Part shown: in pieces, positions 17,371 through 25,547 of the stretch | Numbering within the stretch: the stretch's first letter is position 1 | Layout: every line of letters begins with the position of its first letter | Assembly (NCBI RefSeq): GCF_024584515.1 | Contig: NZ_CP102173.1 | Location: 682,001-746,000 of the forward strand | DNA length: 64,000 nt | Direction of reading: 5' to 3' | From: Aeromicrobium wangtongii | GTDB taxonomy: Bacteria > Actinomycetota > Actinomycetes > Propionibacteriales > Nocardioidaceae | The notes under the pieces: model-generated | Databases searched by the model: none | Told to the model about the DNA's origin: nothing | The model's input: the letters and a program-made list of their open reading frames with translations, nothing else | Position numbers and translations under genes: made by a program

Positions 17371-18512
17371 GGCTTGTCTCCACTTCCGGTGAGCAGGGCT
17401 GAGATGACGCGGGCCTGCTCACCCACGGACATCTCGTGGAACAGGGGCAGGATCAGCGTGTTGTCGCTGAGGTGCTCCGAGACCGGCAGCGAGCCTGGCC
17501 CGAGGCCCTGGTGTGCGTAGGCGGGCTGGCGGTGGGCCGTCATGATGCCGCGGCGTGCCGAGATGTCCAGGGAGGCCAGGTGGGCCAGCAGGTCGTCCCG
17601 GTCGAGCGGATACGGATCGCCGACCTCGATCCAGTACGACTGGAAGTTCGTCGTCCCCCCGGAGGGATCGGCGACGGCGCGCAGACCGTCGATGTCGTTG
17701 ATGTACTTGGTGTAGACCTCGGCGAACTGTCGGCGCCGCTCGATGATCTCGGGCAGCCGGCCCAGCTGGACGATCCCGACGGCGGCCTGCAGATCGGTCA
17801 TGCGGTAGTTGAAGCCGATCTCGGTGTACTCCTCGAGCTGCGCCAGGGTGCTGCCGTGGCGGTCCGCGGCCGAGACGCTCATCGAGTGCTCACGCAGTCG
17901 GCGTGCGCGGTCGGCCCAGTCGGCGTGGGCGGTCGTGATCATCCCGCCCTCGCCGGTGGTGATGATCTTGCGGGGGTGGAACGACCAGACGGCGATCTCG
18001 GCACCTGCGCCCACCGGTCGCTCGAGGTAGGTCGACCCGGCGCCGCACGCGGCGTCCTCGATCACCACGATGCCCCGGGGGTCGCACAGCGCCCTCAGCT
18101 CGTCCAGCGCTACCGGCACCCCGCCCTGGTCCACCGCGATGACCGCGCGGGTCCGCTCGGACAGCACCTTCTCGACGGTCCGGGCGGTCAGGTTGCCCGT
18201 GACGGGGTCCACGTCGGCGAACACCGGCTGCGCGCCCACGTACGTCGGCGCGTTCGCGGTGGCGATGAACGAGAACGACGGCACGACCACCTCGTCGCCG
18301 AGACGGACACCGGCCACCTTCAGCGCCAGGTGCAGCGCTGCGGTGCAGCTGGACACCGCGACGGCGTGCTCCGCCTGCTGCATGCGGGCGAAGTCGGCCT
18401 CGAACGCGGCGACCCGCGGGCCCTGTGCGATCCAGCCCGAGCTGATGACCTCGGAGAGGGCGGCGACCTCCTCGCGACCGAGCCACGGCTGCATGACGTT
18501 GACGCGGCTCAT
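17367..18512 (-). CDS. DegT/DnrJ/EryC1 aminotransferase (PglE-like)
   Basis: A 381-residue second PLP-dependent sugar aminotransferase. It differs from its paralogue two genes downstream: N-terminus MQPWLGREEVAALSEVISSGWIAQGPRVAAFEADFA, the block AVSSCTAALHLALKVAGVRLGDEVVVPSFSFIATANA, and catalytic Lys in SFHPRKIITTGEGGMI. IEDAACGAGS replaces the more usual D-A-A-Q. This subtype (PglE/PseC-like) usually forms 4-amino sugars. ATG 18512 gives a 4-base overlap with the epimerase stop. Two aminotransferases in one operon imply a di-amino sugar or two different amino sugars. Confidence 0.86.
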   Translation of the reverse strand: MSRVNVMQPWLGREEVAALSEVISSGWIAQGPRVAAFEADFARMQQAEHAVAVSSCTAALHLALKVAGVRLGDEVVVPSFSFIATANAPTYVGAQPVFADVDPVTGNLTARTVEKVLSERTRAVIAVDQGGVPVALDELRALCDPRGIVVIEDAACGAGSTYLERPVGAGAEIAVWSFHPRKIITTGEGGMITTAHADWADRARRLREHSMSVSAADRHGSTLAQLEEYTEIGFNYRMTDLQAAVGIVQLGRLPEIIERRRQFAEVYTKYINDIDGLRAVADPSGGTTNFQSYWIEVGDPYPLDRDDLLAHLASLDISARRGIMTAHRQPAYAHQGLGPGSLPVSEHLSDNTLILPLFHEMSVGEQARVISALLTGSGDKP

Positions 18513-19507
18513 CGCCGCGCCTCCATGCCGCGCCCGACCGAGATCTCGGCCCTCAGCGGCCTCCACCAGGTCACCAGCTCGGCCAGGCCCTCCTCGAGAC
18601 CGACCTGAGTCCGGAACCCCAGGTCACGGTCCGCCGCCGACACATCGGCCAGCCGTCGGGCGACGCCGTTGACGGCACGCTCGGGACCGTGCTGGACCGG
18701 GATGGTCGAGCCCATGACCTGCGACAGGGTCTCGGCCAGCTGCAGCAGGCTCGTCTCGGAGCCGGAGGCGATGTTGTAGACGCCCTCGGTCACATCGCTC
18801 TGTGCCGCGAGGATGTTCGCGCGGGCGATGTCGGTCGTGCAGGCGAAATCCATGGTCTGCTCGCCGTCGCCGAACACCAGCGGCGCCTGGCCGTCCTCAA
18901 TGCGCTCCATCCAGCGGACGAGCACCTCGGTGTAGAGCCCGTGCACGTCCATGCGGGGCCCGTACACGTTGAAGTAGCGCAGCAGGACGTAGTCGAGGCC
19001 GTACATGGCCCGGAAGCTGCGCAGCATGCCCTCGTTGAACGACTTGGCGGCGCCGTAGAAGGTGTCGTTGTTGTGGTGGTGGTGCCGCTCACCGGTCGGG
19101 AACTGCTCGGCCATCCCGTAGACGGAGGCCGAGGAGGCCGACACGATCTTGTCGACGTGCTGGTCGACCGCCGCCTCGTAGACGTTGAACGTCCCGTCGA
19201 CCAGGACCTCCAGGGCGAGTCGCGGCTCCTCGGCGCACTGGGTGATGCGCAGGGCGGCCTGGTGGAACACGAGGTCCTTGCCGGCCGTGACGTCATGGAC
19301 CAGGTCCCGGTCGCGGATGTCGCCCTCCACGAGGGTCACCCGGTCACTGCTCAAGGCCTCCTCCAGGTTGCCCAGGCGTCCCCGGACGAGGTTGTCGAGG
19401 ACGTCGACGTGGTCGGCGCCGGCGGCCAGGAGCTGATCGACGATCGTGGACCCGATCGTCCCGGCGCCGCCGGTCACGAGCACGCGGGCTCCATCGAGTG
19501 AGGTCAT
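18509..19507 (-). CDS. NAD-dependent epimerase/dehydratase (extended SDR)
   Basis: A 332-residue sugar-nucleotide enzyme. The N-terminus VLVTGGAGTIGSTIVDQLL (residues 9-27) has the G-x-x-G-x-x-G NAD site. The active-site pair is in TFYGAAKSFNEG (Y-x-x-x-K, about residue 148-152), and RYFNVYGPRMD is the conserved substrate loop. The Tyr is preceded by an unusual run of four His (ERHHHHNND), an odd but family-compatible insertion. It could be a 4-epimerase or 4,6-dehydratase preparing the keto intermediate for the downstream PglE-like aminotransferase. Coupled by ATGA overlaps at both ends. Confidence 0.85.
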   Translation of the reverse strand: MTSLDGARVLVTGGAGTIGSTIVDQLLAAGADHVDVLDNLVRGRLGNLEEALSSDRVTLVEGDIRDRDLVHDVTAGKDLVFHQAALRITQCAEEPRLALEVLVDGTFNVYEAAVDQHVDKIVSASSASVYGMAEQFPTGERHHHHNNDTFYGAAKSFNEGMLRSFRAMYGLDYVLLRYFNVYGPRMDVHGLYTEVLVRWMERIEDGQAPLVFGDGEQTMDFACTTDIARANILAAQSDVTEGVYNIASGSETSLLQLAETLSQVMGSTIPVQHGPERAVNGVARRLADVSAADRDLGFRTQVGLEEGLAELVTWWRPLRAEISVGRGMEARR

Positions 19508-20598
19508 GCGGCAGACACCTTCCGGGTGGGGACGATCGGGGAGACGGGGACGGCTGGTTGTTCGGGGTCGAGCCGGGTCAGGGCGCCTTCGGTCTGCAGG
19601 CTGCGCGCGGCGGCCTCGAGCACCGACAGCACCCGCAGGCCCGACTCGCCATCGGTCCGCGACGTGCGTCCCTCGCGGATGCAGGCGGCGAACTCGGTGG
19701 CCATCTGGCCCAGCGCCTCGCGGTGCGGCAGCGCCGGCGCCCAGGTGTCGCCGAGGCGGTAGGAGATCGTCGAGTCCCGGCGGTCGGCCGCCGTGGACGG
19801 CTGGTCGGCCAGGTCGACACCCCGGTCGTAGACGCTGAGCGGCTGCTGCGGGTTCAGGTCGTCCCACACCAGCGTGCGACGGGTTCCGCCGATGACCATC
19901 TGGCGGATCTTGGTGGGGCTGAGCCAGTTGACGTGCACGTGGGCCAGGGCCCCGTTGCCGAGCGGCAGCGTGAGGTACCCGACGCAGGGGCGCCCGGCCC
20001 CGAGCGGGTCGGCGCCGTGGGCCGCGACGCCCGTCGGGCGCAGACCGCCGGGGAGGATGAAGTCCAGGATCGACAGGTCGTGCGGTGCCAGGTCCCAGAA
20101 CACGTCCACATCGGGCTGGATCAGGCCCAGGTTGATGCGCACGGAGTCCACGAACAGGATGTCGCCGAGCGAGCCGTCGGCGATGAGCTCACGGATCTTC
20201 AGGACCGCCGGGGTGTAGCAGTACGTGTGGTCGGCCATCAGGACCAGACCGCGCTCGGCGGCCGTCCGGACCATCTGGCTCGCGTTCGCGAGGCTGTCCG
20301 CCAGGGGCTTCTCCACCACGACGTGCTTGCCGGCCTCCAGGGCCGGCATCGCCATGGCCTGGTGGGTCCGGGCAGGAGTCGCGATCGCGACCGCGTCGAT
20401 GTCGGGTCGTGCCAGCACCTCGTCGAGCGACGTGGTGACCGCGACCCCGTCCCCGGCCACGCTGCGGGCACGGTCCAGGTCGAGGTCGCAGACCGCGCGC
20501 AGGTCCCAGTCGGCGCTGGCACGGAAGTTCCGCGCCAGGTTGGGTCCCCAGTACCCGGCCCCGATGACGGCGACCCCCAGCTTGTTGGCAGTTGTCAC
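19504..20598 (-). CDS. Gfo/Idh/MocA family sugar dehydrogenase (WbpB-like)
   Basis: A 364-residue NAD(P)-dependent oxidoreductase. VAVIGAGYWGPNLARNF is the N-terminal Rossmann site, VVVEKPLADS the family's E-K-P motif, and HTYCYTPAV a conserved stretch after it. It likely oxidises C3 of a UDP-sugar (WbpB step) before amination by a DegT enzyme. GTG 20598 was chosen because GGGAGGAAC precedes it on the reverse strand; it overlaps the upstream giant gene's stop (GTGA, 20595-20598). Thus sugar-nucleotide synthesis is translationally tied to the secreted protein. Confidence 0.86.
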   Translation of the reverse strand: MTTANKLGVAVIGAGYWGPNLARNFRASADWDLRAVCDLDLDRARSVAGDGVAVTTSLDEVLARPDIDAVAIATPARTHQAMAMPALEAGKHVVVEKPLADSLANASQMVRTAAERGLVLMADHTYCYTPAVLKIRELIADGSLGDILFVDSVRINLGLIQPDVDVFWDLAPHDLSILDFILPGGLRPTGVAAHGADPLGAGRPCVGYLTLPLGNGALAHVHVNWLSPTKIRQMVIGGTRRTLVWDDLNPQQPLSVYDRGVDLADQPSTAADRRDSTISYRLGDTWAPALPHREALGQMATEFAACIREGRTSRTDGESGLRVLSVLEAAARSLQTEGALTRLDPEQPAVPVSPIVPTRKVSAA

Positions 20599-23500
20599 GG
20601 TGTTCCTCCCGTTGATGACGCCGCGCGCATGATCACGTCGACGAAGTAGTTGGTGGCGTTGAAGGAGCCGGTCGGGAATCCGCCGCCGGGTCCGTAGGTG
20701 AACAGGCCGTTGTTGCTGGGCCGAACGATCAGCGGGATCGAGGTCCACGGGGTGTGGAAGAAGGTCGGCGTGCCCGAGTAGCGGCCCAGCGGCGCGTAGT
20801 AGGACACGACGTACGTCGTGCCGGCAGTGATCGGGACGGGCGTCGCCAGCGCGGCGGTCTGCCACCCGCCGGTGCTCTCGGAGGTGAAGGTCACCGTCGC
20901 GAGCTTCGTCCCTGTGGCCGACCACAGGTTGCCGACGTGCGTGCCACCGTTGCCGGGGCCCTTGTAGAACCTGATGGCGGTGACGAGGCCGTCGATCGAG
21001 GAGGAGAACGCGGTGCCGAGCTCGACGGGGTCACTGTCGTTGATCGCGGCGATGGCGGGCGTTCGGTCGCCGAACAGTGAGTACTCCGTGGAGCCGGCGG
21101 CCTCGGTGCGGAACGACCACGTCCTGGCGGGCAGCGTCGCGCCGTCCGCGGACACCACACCGGTCAGGCGCGCGGTGAGCTCGGTGTCGGCGGGCAGCGT
21201 CGATGCCGGCTGGAAGCTGATGGTCCTGTTGTCGGTCGACACCGTGGCGGTGCCGGCCACGGGGGTACCGCCGTCGGAGACGGTGAGCGACCAGCCGGTG
21301 GCGACCGGCGCCGACAGCGATGCGGTGACCTTGGCCGAGCGCGACACGTCCGTCGCGCCGTCGGACGGGCTGATGGCATCGAGGCTGATCGTGGGGGCGT
21401 CCGCCATGAACGCGACGTCGACGAAGTAGCTGGTCGAGTTCCAGTCGTAGATCGGGAAGCCACCGTTGGCGCCGTAGAGGTAGCGGCCGTTGCTGCCTGC
21501 CGGCGCGGTCAGGTCGCCGTTGGTCAGGGCCTTGCTGAAGAATCCGCCCGTCGACGCGTAGTGGCCCTGCGGGGCGAGGTACGACACGACGTACGACGTC
21601 CCTGCGGTGACCGCCAGCGGCTGGCTGAGCCGCGCCGTCTGCCAGCCGGTCGAGGTCTCGTTCGTGAACGTCACCGAGGCCAGCTGCTGGCCCGTCGAGC
21701 TCCAGATCCGGCCGACGTGCGTGCCGGCGTTGCCGGCCCCCTTGTAGAAGCGGATCGCGGTGATGGTGCCGTTCCTGGCCGGCTTGAACGCGGTGCCGAG
21801 CTCGACCGCGGAGCCCTCGCTGACGGCCGGCACGGCCGGGACCTGGTCGCTGAACAGGGTCTGGGCCAGTCCGACGGGATCGGTCGCGGCCGTGCGGAAC
21901 GTCCAGGTCTTCGGGCTCAGCGAGACACCGCTGGTGGACGTGACACCCGCGAGGGTCACCGAGATGAGTGCGTCCTGCGGGAGGGGTCCGCCCGGGTCGA
22001 AGGTCAGCCGGGTCGCGTCCGTGGCCAGCCGGGTCGTGCCGCCGATGGCCGAGCCGCCGCTCGTGACGCTCATCGTGGCGCCCGGCTTGATGGTGTCGTT
22101 GAACGAGACCTGGATCTCGGTGCTGCGGGGCACGTCCACGGCCCCCGGGGCCGGATCCTGCGAGGTGATCGCAATCTGCGGCGCCGGCCGATCGAAGATC
22201 ACGTCGACCAGGTAGTTGGCTGACGTGCGGGTGTTGGGGAATCCGGTGCCGTACGTGTAGGAGCCACCGCTCGAAGGGGTCCGCAAGGGCGATCCGGGTC
22301 GGTCGGCGACGAACCCGCCGGGGGTGGCCGAGTACTTGCCGGCCGGGGTCCGGTACGAGGCGATGTACTCGGTGTCCTTGGCGATCTCGACCGGCTGGTC
22401 GAAGATGAGCGTCTGCCAGCCGCTACTGCTCTCCCCGGTGAAGGTGCCCTCCGCGAGCTTCGTCCCCGAGGTGGTCCACAGGGTTCCGGTGTGGGAGCCG
22501 GTGTTGTTGGGGCCCTTGTAGAACTTGACCCCCGTGATGGTGCCGGCCGCGTCCGAGGCGAAGCGGACGCCCAGCGTGACGGCCGCGGGGTCGGAGTCCT
22601 GCAGCAGTGTCGGGACCGTCGAGTCGTTGAAGATGCTGCACGGGCACACCCCGGGCGCCGGAGTGGGCCTCGCCGTGGTGAACGACCAGGTCCTCCCGTC
22701 CGTGACGGACTGGCCCTGGGCGTCCACGCCGGCAGCCGTCGCGGTGTACTCGACGAATCCGCTCAGCGCCGACGTCGGTGTGAAGGTGGCCGTCCTCGTG
22801 GCGGAGTCGTACGCGGTGCTCCCGGGCACCGTCGCGCCGTTGGCGTCCTTGAGGGTCAGCCTCTGCGATCCGTCGGTCAACGGCTTGGAGAACTGGGCCA
22901 TCACCGTGGAACCGGCCGGGACGCTGGTGGCGCCCGCAAGCGGCCACTGGGACGTCACGGTCAGCGGGGAGTCGTCGATCGTGGTGAACATCGCGTCCAC
23001 GAAGTAGCTGCTGCCGCGATACGCCGTGGTGGGGAAGCGTCCGGGGTCGGCGTAGGTGCCTGCCGGCGTGGCGCCGTAGCCTCCCGCGACCGTCAGCGGC
23101 GACGCGTCGAGCCCGGCCACGGTGAAGGCGCGCGCCTCGGCGGCGTACCGGCCGTTGGGCGCGGTGTACGACACGACGTACGTCTCGCCCTCGGTGACAG
23201 GGACCGCCGAGGCGAAGGTGGCCTGCTGCCAGCCCGTGGCGCTCTCCCCGGAGAAGGTCACACTGGCGAGCCTCTGCCCGCTCGTGCTCCACAGCGAGCC
23301 GATGTGGCTGCCGGTGTTGCCGGTCCCCTTGTAGAAGCGCACCCCGGAGACGAACCCGTCCGTGGTGGGAGAGAACCGCAGCCCCAGCTCGGCTCCGCCG
23401 GCGTCGTTGACCGCGGGGGTGCTGGCGGGCCGTGTGCCGTAGACGCTGCACGGGCAGGTGATCGTCAGCGAGCGGGTCGCCGGGTCGCCGATGTTGGCGC

Positions 23501-25358
23501 TGTCGTCGATCGCGCGCGCCATCAGCGGCGTGCTCCCGGTGCCGTGCTGGGTGTACTGATAGCTCCACGAGGTGGTGCCGGTGGCCGGGTGCCAGGTGGC
23601 CCCGCCGTCTGTCGAGACCTCGACCCCGGCGACGACTCCGCCGCTGTCGGTGGCCGTGCCGGTCGCGGTGACCGTCGTGCCGTTGGCGAGCGTGGCGCCG
23701 CCGGCCGGTGAGCTGATCGTCGCGATCGGCTTGGCGGTGTCGGCGGACTTCGTCGCGACGCTCAGTGCCGGGTCGAGGGTGGTGGGCTGGGCGCCCATGT
23801 CGGCGAAGAGGTTGACCTGGGCCTGCTGCATGCGGCGGTCTGCCGGGGCCCCGTTGCCGTCGTGTGTGGCGTCCAGGCCCCAGGTCCACTGGATCGAGCC
23901 GGCCGAGAAGACCAGTGCCCCGCTCGGTGCCCGGTACATCGTGAGGTGGTGGGTAGTCGTTCCAGGAGCGACGTCGTTCCCGAAGTCCTGCAGGTACTGC
24001 GGTGCCGGACCGGTGGTCGTCGACAACCGGATCAGCCCCGGTGGGCGTGAGCCGTTGTCGATGTCCTCGTTGGACTCGTAGCCCACGGTGTGCGGGGCCA
24101 GCTGTGCGCGCGTCCCGTCCGGCAGCGACTGCAGGCTGGTGCCCCGCCACAGCCGCAGCTTGCCCTCGTCCGCGTCCACCGTGACCGGGAGATCGGTGTC
24201 GTTGGACATGTAGAGGGTGCCGGTCAGCGCGTTCTCGGGCCGTCCGCCGCCCTTGTCCTTCGGCGCGTACCGAGGATCACGCCACGTCCCGGTCCACTCG
24301 GCCGACGGGTCGATCTTGGCGTTGGACCAGGTCTCCTTGTACGAGACGAGGGTGCGGTACGGGACCTGCCCCTCGTCGGCCGAGCGCTGGTAGCGCGTCT
24401 TCCAGTAGACCTCGTTGCCGCTGAGGAACATCAGGTTGACGCCGGCATCGCGGGCAGCCTCGACATTGGCGCGCTGCTGCTTGCTCCAGTACTCGTCGTG
24501 ACCCATCGAGATGAAGGTCTTGTGCTGCTTGATCAGCGCCCCGTTGCGGGCGGAGTCGACGCCGGCGATGTAGCTGACGTCGTAGCCGTTCTTCTCCATG
24601 AACCGCACGAGCGGGTACTCCGCGCCGAAGTAGAAGTCGCGGGCCTCGAGGCCGGCTCGCGTCGCGAACGGCCGGTTGTAGCTGAGCTGGTAGGACCGGC
24701 CGTTGGCGCCGCCGCGGTAGAAGTTCGAGCCGCCGTACATGTTGTACGCGTGCCACGTCGGGTCCGAGGTCTGGGCGACGATGTCCGATGTGCTGGAGTC
24801 GTCGCGCACGATGAAGGTGATGTGGCTCTCGCCGCCGGTGTCCGGCCGCTTCAGCCTGGCGATGTAGACCCCCGAGACGGCGGCGGACGGCACGTCCCAC
24901 GAGGCCGAGACCCCCCACGTGCCGCAGTCGTACAGCTGGGTGGTCGCATCGGTGATGCAGGAGGGCTGGTGCTGGGGGAGCGACGCGGACGGCGTGATGG
25001 TGGTGATCCTGCGTGCGCCGTCGCCGTCGTAGTAGCCGGTGCGGTAGATCGTCACGGAGTAGGCAGAGGCCGTGGTGTCGACCTTGAAGTCGATCCGGTT
25101 GCCCACGTTGACGCTGATGTCGGTCGCGAAGCCCTGGATGTCGTCATCGCCGGCACCGTCGACGTCCCACTCGCTCGGTGGTGATCCGGGCTTGCTGTTC
25201 TCGCACGAGATCGCGTTCCCGTTGGGTCCGCACGGATCGTCGGTGGCCGACGACGGCGCCCCGGTGAAGGCCGTGACCAGTCCCGCGAAAAGCACCCCGA
25301 CGGCGAGGGCAGCGACGGCGCGCGTCGGCGCTCGGCGGCCGCTGCGGCTGGTGGACAT
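20595..25358 (-). CDS. giant secreted protein: N,N-dimethylformamidase-beta-like region, Ig-like domains, four DUF4082 modules
   Basis: A 1587-residue exported protein. Residues 1-40 form an N-terminal signal (RAVAALAVGVLFAGLVTAFTGAPSSA). About 45-530 resemble the N,N-dimethylformamidase beta-subunit family (DPTWHAYNMYGGSNFYRG, MGHDEYWSKQQRANVEAARDAGVNLMFLSGNEVYWKTRY). About 553-630 is an Ig-like domain. Four DUF4082 modules follow (about 634-790, 903-1053, 1166-1314, 1426-1574), each with G-V/I-R/K-FYKG-x-x-N-x-G-S/T-H-x-G and YVVSY-x-A/T-P-x-G-x-Y. Big_5-like domains (about 798-898, 1058-1155, 1318-1416) separate them. Modules 1 and 2 begin CPCS; 3 and 4 lack the cysteines. It heads the reverse operon. 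GAAGGAAG precedes ATG 25358. It is probably a glycan-binding amidase-like wall protein; activity unproven. Confidence 0.85.
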   Translation of the reverse strand: MSTSRSGRRAPTRAVAALAVGVLFAGLVTAFTGAPSSATDDPCGPNGNAISCENSKPGSPPSEWDVDGAGDDDIQGFATDISVNVGNRIDFKVDTTASAYSVTIYRTGYYDGDGARRITTITPSASLPQHQPSCITDATTQLYDCGTWGVSASWDVPSAAVSGVYIARLKRPDTGGESHITFIVRDDSSTSDIVAQTSDPTWHAYNMYGGSNFYRGGANGRSYQLSYNRPFATRAGLEARDFYFGAEYPLVRFMEKNGYDVSYIAGVDSARNGALIKQHKTFISMGHDEYWSKQQRANVEAARDAGVNLMFLSGNEVYWKTRYQRSADEGQVPYRTLVSYKETWSNAKIDPSAEWTGTWRDPRYAPKDKGGGRPENALTGTLYMSNDTDLPVTVDADEGKLRLWRGTSLQSLPDGTRAQLAPHTVGYESNEDIDNGSRPPGLIRLSTTTGPAPQYLQDFGNDVAPGTTTHHLTMYRAPSGALVFSAGSIQWTWGLDATHDGNGAPADRRMQQAQVNLFADMGAQPTTLDPALSVATKSADTAKPIATISSPAGGATLANGTTVTATGTATDSGGVVAGVEVSTDGGATWHPATGTTSWSYQYTQHGTGSTPLMARAIDDSANIGDPATRSLTITCPCSVYGTRPASTPAVNDAGGAELGLRFSPTTDGFVSGVRFYKGTGNTGSHIGSLWSTSGQRLASVTFSGESATGWQQATFASAVPVTEGETYVVSYTAPNGRYAAEARAFTVAGLDASPLTVAGGYGATPAGTYADPGRFPTTAYRGSSYFVDAMFTTIDDSPLTVTSQWPLAGATSVPAGSTVMAQFSKPLTDGSQRLTLKDANGATVPGSTAYDSATRTATFTPTSALSGFVEYTATAAGVDAQGQSVTDGRTWSFTTARPTPAPGVCPCSIFNDSTVPTLLQDSDPAAVTLGVRFASDAAGTITGVKFYKGPNNTGSHTGTLWTTSGTKLAEGTFTGESSSGWQTLIFDQPVEIAKDTEYIASYRTPAGKYSATPGGFVADRPGSPLRTPSSGGSYTYGTGFPNTRTSANYLVDVIFDRPAPQIAITSQDPAPGAVDVPRSTEIQVSFNDTIKPGATMSVTSGGSAIGGTTRLATDATRLTFDPGGPLPQDALISVTLAGVTSTSGVSLSPKTWTFRTAATDPVGLAQTLFSDQVPAVPAVSEGSAVELGTAFKPARNGTITAIRFYKGAGNAGTHVGRIWSSTGQQLASVTFTNETSTGWQTARLSQPLAVTAGTSYVVSYLAPQGHYASTGGFFSKALTNGDLTAPAGSNGRYLYGANGGFPIYDWNSTSYFVDVAFMADAPTISLDAISPSDGATDVSRSAKVTASLSAPVATGWSLTVSDGGTPVAGTATVSTDNRTISFQPASTLPADTELTARLTGVVSADGATLPARTWSFRTEAAGSTEYSLFGDRTPAIAAINDSDPVELGTAFSSSIDGLVTAIRFYKGPGNGGTHVGNLWSATGTKLATVTFTSESTGGWQTAALATPVPITAGTTYVVSYYAPLGRYSGTPTFFHTPWTSIPLIVRPSNNGLFTYGPGGGFPTGSFNATNYFVDVIMRAASSTGGTP

Positions 25359-25547
25359 CTGGACTTCCTTCTGGTCTCAGACACCGACCGCGCCTCGGTG
25401 AGGGGGCCCGTGTTGGTGCTGTCTGTCTTGCCAGAATCGCCCTGCGCCAGAGGGGCCTGCAGGCGTTTGGACGACTACTTCGATCGCCGCTCGCGCATTT
25501 CACGATCCTTTGACGATCGTGCGGAAACTCATTGCCATGGGGCGATC
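25359..25547. promoter_or_regulatory. divergent control region of the eight-gene operon and the WbpD-like gene
   Basis: 189 bp containing a 10-bp palindrome GCCTGCAGGC (25455-25464), the 7-bp-arm inverted repeat at 25501-25521, and TTGGAC/TTGACG hexamers. Promoters for both directions should lie here; no -10 can be assigned with confidence. Confidence 0.45.
25501..25521. promoter_or_regulatory. operator-like palindrome CACGATC-N7-GATCGTG
   Basis: Perfect 7-bp arms (25501-25507, 25515-25521) around CTTTGAC. The right half overlaps TTGACG (25510-25515), a possible -35. Position and form fit a repressor site controlling the surface-glycan genes. Confidence 0.45.

Noticed and set aside
19060..19090. 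Four consecutive His codons in the epimerase as a tag or metal site
   Set aside because: They lie next to the normal active-site Tyr region and extend no further; probably a natural variable loop.
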